64,000 nt of DNA, from assembly GCA_921293015.1 (NCBI GenBank), contig OV121092.1:11972001-12036000 (forward strand), given 5' to 3'. Under the pieces are notes generated by a model. That model worked only from the letters and a program-made list of their open reading frames with translations, was not told the DNA's origin and made no database searches. Below, one piece after another: positions 26,700-40,326 of this stretch; position 1 is the stretch's first letter, and each line of letters opens with the position of its first letter. A program made the translations under genes and the position numbers. This DNA is from Phorcus lineatus (Eukaryota; Mollusca; Gastropoda; Trochida; Trochidae).

Positions 26700-27110
26700 T
26701 GAAGTGATCTTGTAGACTGGTAGATAGAATTTACTTATGATGGGTAGTCTCAGCCTCGGTCAACTATTACTCTGAGATCATCCTGCTGCATCAGCGTAAT
26801 TGAATCCGCTGATTGAGCTACTTCCATATACCCTGATCTCTTTCGAGCCAAATCCCTCGTACGGCTGGCGGCTTGATGTTCTTGGCTGTGCTCACTTGTT
26901 ATTATTTAAGCCAATGATATGTCGTTATCCAAGGAGCTTGAAACTACTCTTTTGAACTTAACGGAAGTTTCCATCCGGGTTGTGCCACTGTTGCTGGATG
27001 CGAGTCGTCTTATAGGCTGGTTAGATAGCTAACGATACGAGGCTTTTGGTCTAAAGGATATCAGAGTATAAGGAAGGAGCTGGATCAGCGGAATCAATTA
27101 CACTAGTGAA
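26700..27110. repeat. GC-richer segment with inverted repeats
   Basis: The left part contains CAGCGTAATTGAATCCGCTG (26795 region) and the right part contains ATCAGCGGAATCAATTACAC (27083 region), which are inverted copies of each other. GTAGACTGGTAGATAG and TATAGGCTGGTTAGATAG form a further related pair. The segment stands out in base composition from its surroundings. It may be a non-autonomous transposon, but no ends or target duplication were found. Confidence 0.35.
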
Positions 27111-29486
27111 GCGGGATTCTCTGTGGTGTGCGTTATTCTTAATTGCAAGACCTTATGATATCCAAAACCTTGATTAAGTATGAATTTACTGTTTTACCAG
27201 TACTCCTTCGTTGTAGTAACTTTTAACAATGTCAACTGGTACAATCTGTACGTTTTTTCTTTTAAGTTTAACTAGCATTGCACACTATGGTAAAACGAAC
27301 GGGGATATAAGAACGAAACAGAAACAGAAAGAGGATGAAAGACTGTGGACCAGACTTTGGGAAGTATTAGGTGCATAGTTGCGATAATTTTTCTTACAAG
27401 AAAGGTTTTCTTAAGAAAATAAGAAAATGAACTTTTGAAGGTTATTGTATTCATGGAGTAAACTTAATGAAATTTGAACCAATAGAGATCAATCTTCTTT
27501 TATATACTTTTGTAGTAATGAAATTGTCATTTCTTCATATAAAAGTTGCATTAAATCCCAGCTATTAATTATAATATCCTGATATCTATCTCAGATTGTG
27601 CCCACATTGGATTGGTACCAGTATATTTGTCACATAATGATTGGTGTCAACAACACAAATATATTGCGGGCGAAACCAGATTAAGGAAGGGTTTGGTATG
27701 ATTAATAATTCTAAGTAAAAATCTTTGAGCATTAAATTCTTGATTTAATTCAAGTTATTTCTGATTTACCTTACAGGCATACTCAAAAATACGTTTATTA
27801 CCCAAGAAGGCACAAATGTGCCCGGTATTATAATGCTCAAAATGGTCATGGGAATTACATTTTTCTAAAAAGAAAACTCGAGATATGATTGGCTGCCAGA
27901 AATAATTTCTAATCATTATTTCAGTGAGTTTGGCATACACGTGTCAACGAGACTTCAAAACATAAATTGTTTATATGAGACTGTTTTCCTAGTTCTGAAT
28001 AATTAATGTATAATTAACAAAATCATTCACCCATGCCTGTCTTTTCATTATATTACGAGATATTCTGAAACTGTTCGTCATATAAAAGTACACGAGTGCA
28101 TGAATGGATCAAAATATGCTGGTTCTACGTCTAATTAGCATGTTTTTATAATGTTTCGTGCGTGTTGTTGTCGTTATCATGCAGAAGGGCCTTACACACG
28201 TTTACAAATCCCTCAAAGCTGGCTGACAAAGCCCTCGTATCTAAAGATGTCCCTCTTCAAGTATCTATATCAACCTGAGACTTTTCTGTTTAGGTGAATG
28301 TTAGAGTGTGAAATAATGCTCCCTTCTTTTTTTACAAAGGCTAGGGAAGCGATCTTTAAATGAAAACTTATGGTAGTTTCGGTATATAAGAGAGAGAATG
28401 ACCTCTACCTCGGGCCTTCCCGAGAAAGCCTCCTCCCTCGTGATCAACCATGGGTCGTCATTGGCAGATCCCTCGGGTAGCGGGCTTTCTTTCGACGGAA
28501 AGCTCTGGTGATCAGTTTCTCTCTTATTTTCATAATTTCCATCTTTTTGAGAGAAGAAAAGCAAACGTTAAGCGGCATAACGCTCTTCTCTATACTACTC
28601 TATAAAGATATTTCGGACACTGGAGACTGTTGATAGGGGGCAAGGCTTGTTGGATCGGTCAATTACTGTCAGGTTTGTAATTGTATTGTAAATGTAGATA
28701 TCGGAACAGTTTGTCTAATTCAAAAAGTGTCCTCACATTTCCCGATGCAACGACAATAAGAGTAGGGTCCTAACTTTTGGGCCCTATAAGCTTTTCATGA
28801 AAATCCAATGATCTTTACTTGTTTTAATTAAGTTTGAAACTTTTCAGTTTTTAATTGTAATCACTTTAAAATATGCTATTCATGCAATGAATTTCCTTTT
28901 AGAAGTTTAGTATATTTCATCTTGGGTATTTATTTCATTTTTAAAGAAGAGCAATGCACTCAATACTTTCAGATCCATTGATACATGAATAACATGGTAA
29001 TTCTTGTCAGTGTACTAACTAATCGTTGTCATAAGAAAGTACATAAGTATTTCAATAAAAATCCTTTGGAATTATTTTGACATTGCTTTATTTCATAGAT
29101 ACATTGAGAATATCAAGAACCACAAAAACACACAAAATATTCAAAAGCCTTGAAGTCTCAATGAAGATTTTTGCAAGAATTTGTTGTTTGATATTTACAT
29201 GATGATTCTAAAATCGTTTATTTTGCATGTTTCACACACGCGAATTGAATATATAACCATTAATTCTGACTTCTATACAAAAATGATGGCTTTACTAATT
29301 AAAACAAAGGGTTCGGTCGATATTCTTTCGAGACAATGACAATATCAAAATGTTGACGGGAAACGAACTCGGGAAACGAACTCGTTCGACGGTTAGATGT
29401 CCTGACGACAGCCCATTTAGGCGCGTGTTCTTTTCCAGTTTAGTTCAGGCCAAACTTAGTTATAAAACGTTACCGTAGGTCTTGTG
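27111..29486. other. Non-coding stretch with one GC-rich island
   Basis: No exon is supported. The island at 28380-28520 is markedly GC-rich and holds short inverted words (CTCCCTCGTGATCAACCATG and CGGGCTTTCTTTCGACGG), which would fit a structured RNA or a regulatory block. I could not match it to any known RNA. Confidence 0.4.
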
Positions 29487-29600
29487 CCTGGCTAAGTCTA
29501 CTTAGTTAGAACATGCGACTTTACCTGATGTTCTCAGACCGTTGTGTAGAGGAAACTCACTGAGGGATCGAGTTCGTATCCCGGTTCAGATATCATATTC
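29487..29600 (+). mobile_element. Possible tRNA-like SINE head (degenerate)
   Basis: CCTGGCTAAGTCTACTTAGT resembles an A box with D-arm, and GAGTTCGTATCCC about 85 bases later resembles a B box. The spacing is longer than in a tRNA and the stems do not pair well, so this is at best an old SINE head. Confidence 0.3.
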
Positions 29601-30035
29601 AATTCAGCGGAACACGATCAGACTGTCACAGGGTTCAATATGGGTATTCTAAGTATAAACCTAGGAATTATGACAGAGACAATAGCCAATAGGAAATTTT
29701 TAGTAGGTATAAGTAAAAAGATCTTGATTATGATATCTTCAAAATGTTTTCACATATACATTGCGAACAACATGACAATATATACAAAGCCTTTTTTGTT
29801 ATTGTCTATCTTTTTTAACATAATGTAATTAATTTCTTTGCCAAACAAAAATGAATAAAACTTATATTTCTTAGTAGTCAAAATGAGTACCAAGTTGTAA
29901 AAACAATACTCAATGGCCGCAATCAAGTTTATATGTGTTATTGTTCCCCCCGACGACGAATCGATAAATACTCGATTCTATCAAACACTTCTGGTAAACT
30001 CCAGTGTTCATCTTCGTTCAAATAGTCCGGTTCCC

Positions 30036-30146
30036 TGTACATGTACACGATGCAACAATGTACTTGTACACGAGGCAACATTGTACTTGTACACGAGGCA
30101 ACATTGTACTTGTACACGAGGCAACAATGTACATGTTCACAAGGCA
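30036..30146. repeat. 26-27 bp minisatellite, about 4 copies
   Basis: Unit TTGTACACGAGGCAACAATG plus TACT. Each unit includes the self-complementary word TGTACA, so both strands stay open; the overlapping frames of 103 and 112 codons here are by-products of the repeat. Confidence 0.9.
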
Positions 30147-30573
30147 ATACATGAAACAATGACACAGTATTGGACGCTATCCACAAACACAACAGTGGAC
30201 AAAGTCGAGTGGTCGATCGTGTAACGCAAAAAGATTCCAAATTACAGTGTGTTTTTTTTTCAGGACACAAAAACAAAATACTAAACAGGTAGAGACGTGG
30301 TAAGGCTATGTATGATCTGATGTTTGGAGTTGAATAAACAAAACTGGATGTCTAGATTCATTACTCAATTGCAATATCGTATCCTGGCAACAATCCATCG
30401 TGATGTCCAGTCATCACCGAAAGTGCTACGATTTTTGACAAGACAATCAGCGAACTCCAGCCAATATAATGCAAAGAATCTATTAAACCCGGGAAACCAG
30501 TCCGTTTCAGTAAAGACCGGTCTGTTTATATGATTTACTGTTTCTGTTCCTCCTGCCTTCAAAAGAGATGTCA

Positions 30574-33500
30574 CTAAATGCAGCCACAATTTCTCACAAC
30601 GAGGTCCGGAATAGTACGACGTTCAATTTGATTCACTCTCTTATAATACACCACTGTCAGAGGTTCCGTTTGCACTGGGCGACACGTATAATCATTGGTT
30701 GCATTTCGATCACGTGACGCTTGATTCGAAGTCACCCGAGGTGTTTGATTTTCTGCGCAAGATCCATCACATGTTGACGTTGTAAACCCTGGTGGATAGA
30801 GAATCCAATTGTCCCAACTTATTTCACGGAAGTCAACGTACATTTGTCTTGGGCAGCAGACTGAAGAGTTACTTCCAGAACAGTCCTCGAGATCTCGTCG
30901 CAGTCTCGGGGGATTGGGATGTTTGGAGTGAACCACCAGAAAGGGTCTTGTATGACTTAAACGACGCTTCTTTGACTTCTTACGTTTTCCGATCTTATTT
31001 TTCTTTGCATTCTTTTTATACAACATGTCCAGACTGAGACTTTGTTTGCATCTTTTGCAGGTTATTCGCAGAAGAATTGTTTTATTCCCAAAGTTAATAT
31101 CCTTCTCGACTGAAGATGGCGGAAGATGGAGCTTCAGCCATTTTGTTTTCTTGATACTCGCTTTCAGTAGAGACACCCGACGAAACCGTTTCCGCTTCCG
31201 GTTGTAATGGTGAATAAGGAGCTTGATCTTTTTTGGTCTATTTTTCTTTTTTCGAGATTTATTTGTTTTTGGATGTGAAGATTTCGAACGATGCTTCCTC
31301 AGTTTCATCCTGATGAACAAAGTTGCGCTTTTCACCTCTATGGGAAAACTATTTCCGTTTCCGGTCAGCTGAAATTGCAGCGTACTTTTGTCCTGGTCAG
31401 TCTCTGAAATACACATACACAAAAAAATTAGTAATTAATCGATGACTACATTATTTATGCTATCCGGTGATCCGCCTTTTCCAAGATTAAAGGAGGTTGC
31501 ATACAGTGGTTAATGCAAATACATAGTTGTCATTTAGCGATTTTCATAGTTTTATTTCCCTATGTCATAAACAGTGTCATGACAGATACGTATAGATCAA
31601 AGGCAAGGGAATTCTATTTTATTGTAATAATTGTTTATTTATTGTATTTATTGTAATTTTATAATGATTGCGTGATTTGCTTTTTGGTTTAAAGCACTTT
31701 GCCGAAACCCTTTAGGTTTAAAAAAATAGCCCAAGAGAATATATTTTCAAACGGCACCGCGTAAAGTGTCTGACAAAGATTGGTATGTTACCAATGCTAT
31801 CGCTGCGATTTCAGGATAATAACTCAATATTGGTAGCTAATAAAGTCTCAAAGTAGCAGCTTGATCAATCTAGAGAAAAATCTAGGGAATAACTGATAGA
31901 GGTTTTGTTCAGCTTACCACTGAACCGATCAATAGAATGAGGACAACAGGTCAGTGTTTAACCAATAAATTCTTTGGCTTCTCGACTTCTCTCAAACGCT
32001 GTCGTTAGCCCTTCTTATGTCAATATTTATTCCTGAAACTGTTTCGTGAATGTCTGGCCTAATTTGTAAATTTCCTGTTGTAATATGAAATACAAGAAAC
32101 AAGCACACATATATTCCTCAAAAACATCTGCACAGACGTGATGTTGCCGTATTTTTTTAGGTAACAAAGGTCCACAAAGGTAACAAAGGTCCAAATCGGA
32201 TTTTGTCATCGAGGTGCACAAGAACGTCGAAACAATCGCATTGAACCGCGACTTATGATTGGTTAGTCAGGTCACTTATGATTGGTTAGTTTTCGCGTCT
32301 AACTTTGTTTTGTTCTCATTCTGTTAGCCTTGTTAGATAAGACACATGCACACCATCCCTCTTTTTGAGACATAGATTGAAAGTATCAGTTATATGTTGA
32401 TGCCAGACTGTCCCCAATCATAGAAGAAAGATATTAGTGAAAGTGGGATTTACAAAGAAAGGAAAAATCTTAGGAAAAAACAATTTTCGTAAAGAACCAA
32501 TCAGTTACTTGTAAGCGTAGATGTATATATTGTTTTCCTTTCATCACGATCTAAGAAAATATTTTTTTATTTTAGCCTAGGAAAACTTAAATTATTAATC
32601 GGTAAATGATATTTTTATTGGTTTTGAGTAAAACGACCGGTCAAGTTTTATATAGGTAAATGAAAACACATACTGTTGCAAATCAACCTTGGATACATCC
32701 CATCGGGACATAACTAATTTTAAGTTGGAAAATCAGTTTTCAAGATTGGGACGATAGTTTATCCTTTACATTTTTATAAGACCTGGAAAAAAATCAACCT
32801 TAAAGTAAACGAATTAACAATATAATTTAATTTTTAAAAACCTATCTTTGATGATTAAATAATGTAATAGAAATAGTACTCTGAAAGGATTATACTTTGA
32901 TAAAATATGCACGATACATGCATGTGACAATTCAACATAGTTTCAGATAGAGGAATTTCATTTCTTCACGCTTTATTGTGACATCGTTTTGCAGTAAGAT
33001 GTGTTCAAAAGGATAAGTCAGATTGCGAATTCCGTTACGATACAGAATATGTAAAAATAACGACTCTGTAGTCAAACCTTTCCACTGTTTATATATCCAG
33101 TTCCGTTGGTTGGGTCTAACTACATTGTTTTTATAATTATCAGTTACTTTGGCAAAGGTCTTCGATTGAAAATTTACATACAGTGTCACTATAACGGGAG
33201 ATAACATGCTAATTAATTAGTCGAAAATGCACGTTTACGTTACATTTTGTAATGATAAATGTTTAAGTTGAGATAAGTTGTTAGGAGAAGGATATTTTAT
33301 TCGGTGCAACTTCAATTGAATACTACATGCGTGACTACAAATTGTGCCCTGAGAAAGGGAATTGAACGCTACTTGATCGCAAAATGGTCGCTACTTACTT
33401 GGAGGCTCAGAGAAGAGAATAAGTGCCATATTGTCCGGATACTTCATACTGGGGTTGTATCCCGCCATTGCGGCGCTGTGGAGCTGTGAGAGGGCTTTTT

Positions 33501-33723
33501 GAACGTTTGGATGGGTTAACCCCCTCGGTAGCTTTGGAACGTCATCAAGGTGAAGGCCATCCAATATTCTGTCCTTGACCTTCTGAAGTTGATGGAGTCT
33601 TTTCAATGTCTGATAACTCAACTCCAAGGAATCTTGCAATACTGCTGGTCGTACAACTAATAACAATAGTATTGTCTTCAAAACGCAATTCTCGTGCAAG
33701 AGATCCATCGTCAAAGCGTCTCT
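30574..33723 (-). CDS. TGF-beta superfamily ligand, activin/inhibin-beta-like
   Basis: Two coding exons, 33723-33399 and 31403-30574, join in phase (CCA A|AG ACT). The start is ATG at 33708, 15 bases after the acceptor, giving 379 residues. There is a signal peptide, then a propeptide whose start (VKDRILDGLHLDDVPKLP) matches inhibin-beta and myostatin prodomains. The propeptide centre is extremely basic, with runs of Lys and Arg. The processing site is PRLRR|DLEDC, leaving a 106-residue mature domain: LEDC, CCPRQMYVDF, WDNWILYPPGF, CDGSC, CRPVQTEP, VVYYK and the terminal RNCGCI. The N-terminal C plus CC pair is as in activins, TGF-betas and myostatin. The usual CC in finger 2 is TC here, so the cysteine of the interchain bond is missing, as in GDF9, BMP15 and Lefty. 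The wrist helix region is also short (24 residues between CDGSC and TC). It probably acts as a secreted signalling ligand or antagonist. Confidence 0.9.
31404..33398 (-). other. Intron of the TGF-beta ligand gene
   Basis: Donor CCAA|GTAAGT and acceptor TGTATTTCAG. The intron holds small direct duplications (AGGTAACAAAGGTCCAC at 32159 and again at 32176; CTTATGATTGGTTAG twice near 32253) and no coding exon that I could support. Confidence 0.7.
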
Positions 33724-34969
33724 CTGAATCGGAATAAAATACACGCTAATGATCCTCTTATGAATTTAAATATTTATAAAGAAGACGACACTCAACCCTC
33801 ATCATTGCTGTCTTTAAATTAGAGATTAACAATGCAAAACGTGCCAATGTCTGCTAAGTCCCAGTCTACTTTTTATCAACAAAAACCTTTTACAATATGT
33901 TTGCTGTATCAGTTCAGATTGGTGCTATTTTCCTACCGACACTGATCCATTCCTTATCGCCCATCAAAGAATTTACTCCCAACCCCCGTGAAGAATTTCC
34001 TCTTCATATCAATTATTTATGTCCCGTCTCCGAACACTTGATCACTACTTAATACTATTATCAGTCGTCTGGATAACGCAACTGAGCCTTTGACCGGTTT
34101 TTCGTCTCTTCTGGTATGACTGGTCTCGGTCTAAACGCACACATTTGACTTGTGAATTTTTCCTGAATAATTTGATTTGACGAACCTGATTTCTGATTTT
34201 GTGAATAAATTATTATTTCGAAGCCGAATGTTTTTTTAAAGTAATTAGTGTTCTTTAAAAATCACATTCTTTAATTTTTTAAATTTTACATCAATTTTCA
34301 ATGGCATAATTGTGTAAAAAATGATCTTGAACTGATTTTTATGAAGGAAGGAAAGAATGAATCTCTATATTTGTTGAATTGTTTGCAATGCATTCTTGAA
34401 AAGTTAAAAGAAATTCTTTATACAAATATTGCATTGAGGACATTATTCAACTTGCTACTAATCAAGATGAACACAAGTACAATAATCTCTATAATTGATA
34501 TTTAGTCATTATTCTTTGTAATTTTGGATAAATCTTTTCTTAAAATATATTTCAGATTTGTCTCATTACGAAAAAACTTTCAGTCGTATTTTAGGGAGGA
34601 AAATTGGAAAATATTCTGGAGTTTTCAAACTTTCAAATGTTATTTCAGGGATTTTTTATATGTCGGAAGAACATTTATAAGAGAAAAATTGTTCGAAACT
34701 GAAATAATGTCAACAAGGTATTTTTTACAATTTTTTTGTACAATGTATGATATTCTAGATTAAGTGAACACAATATGCATTTAAATGTTTACAAAATTCA
34801 TTTGATTGATGCAAATGATATGATTTTACAAAATACATTTCAATAATTCAAATAACACATCGATTCTAAAATGCATCTTGAAAAAGAGCATATGAATGTC
34901 ACAAAAGAAAATTATATATTCAGAAAATTATATTAAAAATTAAAACTTACATAACAGAATTATACTCAC

Positions 34970-35230
34970 CTAAGCGAAACATGCCATCATCTCAGTTTGC
35001 AGATATAAGCCAATCACTGAGACGACATGGCAGGACCCAGTCCGTCTTGTTGGGAGATATACCTCCGAATGTTACAGACAACATAATACGACAGTTCTAC
35101 TCTCTGGTGTTTAATATTGTCACGGAAGGTTTCTCTTGCTCTGCGCTTGGTACCAAGCCAATACAAATGTCGGCCAGGAATCGTCTGCTCGCGTTGTCCA
35201 AAGGTCAAAAGGGTGAGGAACATTGTGGTG
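34970..35230 (-). other. Probable 5' UTR exon of the TGF-beta ligand gene
   Basis: A patch more GC-rich than its surroundings ends on the minus strand in the strong donor TTAG|GTGAGTATAA (GT at 34969-34968). The next exon of the ligand gene begins 1.2 kb downstream with an acceptor (CCGATTCAG) that lies 15 bases before its start codon, so at least one upstream untranslated exon is required and this is the best candidate. Above 35230 the minus strand is pyrimidine-rich (CCCTCCCCTCCCAACCCCCA), as in many TATA-less promoters. A short upstream frame (69 codons) lies within it. Against this, the same patch is also open on the plus strand from ATG 34981 with splice-like borders. Confidence 0.45.
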
Positions 35231-35330
35231 TTTCTACAACCAGGGAGGGACGTTTGACGAGATGGAAGGGAGTGGGGGTTGGGAGGGGAGGGAAGGGAAT
35301 GAAATGGAGAAGCGCAGGAAAGAGGTAGAA

Positions 35331-38300
35331 ACTTTCTTTACGTATCAACCTGTGTAGATAAGTTCATGCTGCAGTGTTGAATTTAATTTAGAAAATGTAC
35401 TGATACCATTCCATTGAAGACCAGAGTGATATGAATATTATTTGGAACAAAAGTTAGGATAAGGCGAACAGAAAGGCAGACATTTAATTTACTTATTAAT
35501 CTGTGTATACAAATACATATTAGCATGTTGAACTTAAATTGCAAATTGATTTAGTAATTATAGCGTGAACGTGGGAGTCGTAAAACAAATTGAATAAGGA
35601 CATCGTTGGAGCAGAAGGACCAAAAATCCATTTTAATTGTCACGACAAATTCAGATGAACGAATTCAGATCTATTAATGATACTTTCATTTTTTTATTGA
35701 AAACATAACATCAGTTGATGTTTATCAAAATATATAATGACGTTACTTTTGATTTGCTTTGTCAAGGAGGTTCTTATAAAAAAATCAATGAAAATTTGTC
35801 ACAATTTTCCTTGGTTTTAGGAAATCGATAAATGTTAACATTCATCAAATTGCTGTATTTCTTTGCCCTAATTAGCGCCTCAAATTTGCATAAACAACAA
35901 AAGTTCTGTTGATACTCTGAATATCTGTATATTATCTCATTGTTTCTTTTGTGATCTTCATTAGAATAAATCATTCTTTCATCGAGAAGAGAAGTGACAT
36001 CTAGTGTTAAGATAAAGAACTACCCAATCGTGTAAATCACCCCGTTAGCTTTGACGTTAGACTCGTTTTGTGACAGGATAAATCCTGACTGATTTGTCCG
36101 AGAAACAGGATGTCTGATTTAAAGGACGTCTATTCGTGAGTAAACCTTGCCTAGCAGTTGCAGTAACAAGAGCATTATGGTTGACAGTTGTCTACAAACG
36201 ACAAGAACACGATAGACCGCAGTGGATGGTCATTATGAAGGAGGGACTCTATAGATGTAAGACAAAGAACCTCTCGATAAGTTTTAACCAACTGATCGAA
36301 AAATAAAGTTTTACAATAGGGAAAATTATTTAACTTGGTTGTAGGGGTGCTTTGCAGAGCGCACTTGTTCTATTGAAATAAAATAATACATGTGCACTTT
36401 TTGCATTCTCCCCTTTGATTTAATGCTAACATGCACAATAAAATTAAATTCATGTTTTATTAACCACGGAATGAAATCAGACAGAAAACGACAACAACTC
36501 TTTATTTTACGGAAACTAACTAGGCTCAGGCCAAACGAATTTACGAAAGCAATCAGAAAATTATTTTACTAAAAGCATCCACATCGTTACAACCCAGGGT
36601 AATTAGATGCCGAGCAAGAGCGCTTGTCTGAAAACGTCAGGTTTATTAGCCCGGGTCGATAAGGATGAGTCTCATTTCTATTCTGGACACGGTCTCGCTT
36701 TAAGCTTCAATACAATTTTTGCAATGTAAATATTTTACTATTTTCTTCCAGTGTTTACTTTAAAAAAACATTGCTAGATGCCTAGGCAGTTGTTCAAATT
36801 ATAATAACCTTAAAGGAGTAAAGTGATCTCACGAAAACGATAATGGATGTTTTCAACTGCAAAAAAAGTTTATTTTAAACAAAAGACGCAGTTTAAACAC
36901 GAAGGTACGTTGATCGGTTAAGGTATGCAAATTCATTTCCTATTATGACTAAAAGCTGTTCACACAAAAATGGCCGCCAGTGGTCTTTGTTTGATACTTG
37001 ATTATTTCCTCTATGGCTACGGATAATCGAATTGAGTAATGTTATCTTTTGAACCTCTGAAGATAATACATTTGGTATAAACTAATGGAGATAATTTGTA
37101 GAAATAAAGCTTTCAAAAACCTTATTAATGCCCTTTCAGATGGTCTTATCTCTAAACATAACCATCTGAAAAACAGCTAGACATGAGTTGACTTCAGTGG
37201 GGATCCTTTCTGATATTAAATCACATAATCTTCATTTAAAAGATGTTTTATAACCCCAAGAGTTAATCTAGAAACGTATTGAGAGATTACATGTACTGCT
37301 AAGAAATACGATCTTCCTTACCCTGTCATGGAAGACTTTGATTATTCAGAACCTGGAACCTCAGCTAATTCAGAGATGTAAATGAGTACTGAAGTTTTGA
37401 TTTTTTGAATATAATTTTTATAGGTCTCTGTATCAGGGTGAAAATTTCACACCGGAACTTCGATTTTATCAGATCCTCGTTCTTTTAATTATTTTCATTA
37501 TCCTCTCGACGGAATGTACCTGGTCACAATCTGAAAGAATCTCAGCAGCGTTTTAAACAAAGAAAGACGGCGGGACCGTAAATCAGTCGCTGTTTCATCT
37601 GACAGCTCGTCATGTTAACTAGCCTTAACAGTTGATACTGACTACAAAGTAACACAACATTACCCCCTGCTCTGTTGGCAACGATTTGGTTTACCGTGAT
37701 GGGATCCCCTCGAGCTCGCCGCCTGAGAGAGATATCCAACCTGGTGCGTTTTCAACGTAAGCTGTTGCCCAAAAAAACACGCAACTTCAACTTACACTGT
37801 GTATAGCTAAGAGAAACTTTACAAATTCCAAGACCTCATTTAACTAATTAAGTTTGGTTAAGCTGCGCGAATCCATTTCCCTAACTAGAATGATTAAAAA
37901 TGTTCACACTTAAATGACCACAAGGTTTTAGCTTTAAACGTGACACCTTTTTCTAGGAATCCGGATAATTTGGTTCAGTTGACGTTTTGCCCTCTGGAAG
38001 TGAAATATATTTCATAAACTATTATGTAATGGCCTTAGGTTCAAATATCTTCATGAATTATTTATACCAAATATATTATAATAATTCATGAAAATATTCG
38101 TTTTCCAATAATTAATTTTGTTTAATACTTTGTCAATTTGACATAACCAATCTCAAAATGGTGTATATTGTGACACTAGACATACTACAATCGCACTGTA
38201 ACGGGATTGCCATCTTTATATAAACATTGAACAAAAGGGGTCCTTTAAGATAAGCGCCAATTAAATAGTAAAACATTGATTTATATTTTTATATTATGTT

Positions 38301-39880
38301 GTAATACAACTTTACAAAGAAAAGATCATGCGTCCTTGTTGTTTTTGGAAATCTTAGAGGTCATCATACGATCGTGTTTCAAGATAATTTTTTTTTCTAA
38401 TCAAGTTTTTATTTCAGAAACCCTGTTATAAATGGGGACTTCATTCCAGGGTAATGGGAGATTACTAATAAAAGTGCAAGTGTGATGTGGGTGTACACAG
38501 GACGTGCAGTACACACACGTGGTGGAAACATGTACACGGCTTGTTTTCACTCATTGCCAATCACTATCTATCGCGACATGACTACAATACAAGTCAGACT
38601 ATGGGTCGATTCTGAGGCGAGTCTTCAGCCATTCCCTCATTCATAAACAATCTACGATGTTCTCTTCACAGCATGGCATGTTAGCTCTCTGTAGACATGT
38701 TTTTTACTTCTTTACAATCGAATCCAATTATTCAGTCTAGAACTTGTGCCAGTGTCTGGGTCATATCTAGCGCTACTAGAAAACATTACGTCAAAGAAAA
38801 GTCATACCTAACTGAAAACATTTTGTCAAACATAAAATTCCAAACCTTTAAACCTGACTTTTCGCTAACTGGAATTTGTTTATTGATAACATTTGTAGAC
38901 AAAACAAGAAAAGTTATAAATTCATAATTGGTTTCATATATATAATTTAATAATAAATTGTTTCCAGAAATTTGCAAATTGATTTTTTTCTCTCACAAAT
39001 TCACATACATTTATTGTTTCATGGATAAAATACACATTGTATACATTTTATGAAATATCAATTATTAAAAATTTACACAATGGTAAAAGTGTTTGTCTTT
39101 GTCTTGGTTTGTTTCTATTTTAATATATTTATAGTGTGTTGACTTAGTTAATCTCTTAAACACATATATGTATGTTGCCACCAGGATCTAAAAGATTCAC
39201 AAAAGAACGGAAAATATTTTTTCATTCCATGAACTTACGTCTTTAACTATGAACTGAGAAATATTTGAAAAAAAAAGGAATCTGACATGTATACTATTTG
39301 CATAATAACGAACCTAATAGAAATAGTGTATCAAATAAAATATGATTTAACACAAAGAATTTTTAGACGAGAACTCACTTTAACAGACAATTTATATCAT
39401 TTAACACAAATGGATGACAAAAAAAACTTAACTCATAAACCTTGTATTGTAATAAGATATATATCTCAAAGATTAACATCTATTTTCACATGAAGCAAAC
39501 TGAAACAAAATGTGAGCCACTTAAAACGAAACAATTTTCTGAAAATCATGCAGGAATAGACATCTTATTTGATTTAATCATTAGGTTCCAAGAAACTTAT
39601 AATTAGCAGTAACAAAGACCTGATTCAGAAAAACCCCCAACAAAGTTGGTCTGATTAATTATCTAAAGGTTCCCAGTTCTCTATTCATAGTGTGAAGTTA
39701 GTTTCCGGAAGTGATCGAGCGGGTGACTGAGTTGGGGTGTAACGTGATTTGAACAGAACTGGGAAGATTCACTCCTGATCAATGTTGTTTGTATAAATTG
39801 TATATAAAATCTAAATTCACAGCAGTGACGTAAACACGCTTGACGGAATCCGATCACTACTGCTGTGCGGAGAGTACTAA
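35331..39880. other. Non-coding stretch upstream of the TGF-beta gene
   Basis: No exon or RNA gene is supported over 4.5 kb. One weak copy of the dispersed repeat (CTTGTGCCAGTGTCTGGGTC) lies at about 38737. The region may carry regulatory DNA for the ligand gene, but no known site is clear enough to name. Confidence 0.4.
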
Positions 39881-40326
39881 AGAGCCACTCCGTGAGTTGT
39901 TGTAGTCATATATATGCCAAACTGTATATATGGTGTCATTTGATCGCGAAGTATCGAATGTTACCGAAAAGACACATTTTAAAACTTATCGTTTTTTACA
40001 GTGACAATATGAAGGTAGAACGTCGAAAACCGGACAGTTGTCAAATAGTCAAAAGTAATTTTGGAGACATATCTAAAACAGCCAGGAGGGTAGTTAGGAG
40101 TTGATAGTGTTTGTTATATAACTAGTAGCCATGTATATTGGACGTTATATCTACACCTCTGTGCATTTATAAGACTGTTTTTAGTTTTCATGGAAAACCA
40201 GTATTTGTCATATATATGTCTTTTGAACATGAAAAGTTAAGATGTTTTGATTTTATATCATCACATATGACATTAAGGTTCGTATCAACGGTAAATAATA
40301 TGTTATGAAAAGCTCGGAGTGGCTCT
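39881..40326 (+). mobile_element. TTAA MITE, copy 2 (piggyBac-like)
   Basis: A 446-bp element with ends AGAGCCACTCCG...CGGAGTGGCTCT. The right flank is TTAA; the left is CTAA, a mutated target site. It shares the interior of the copy at 2511 in the opposite orientation, including GTGACAATATGAAGGTAGAA and GAAAAGTTAAGATGTTTTGA. Confidence 0.8.
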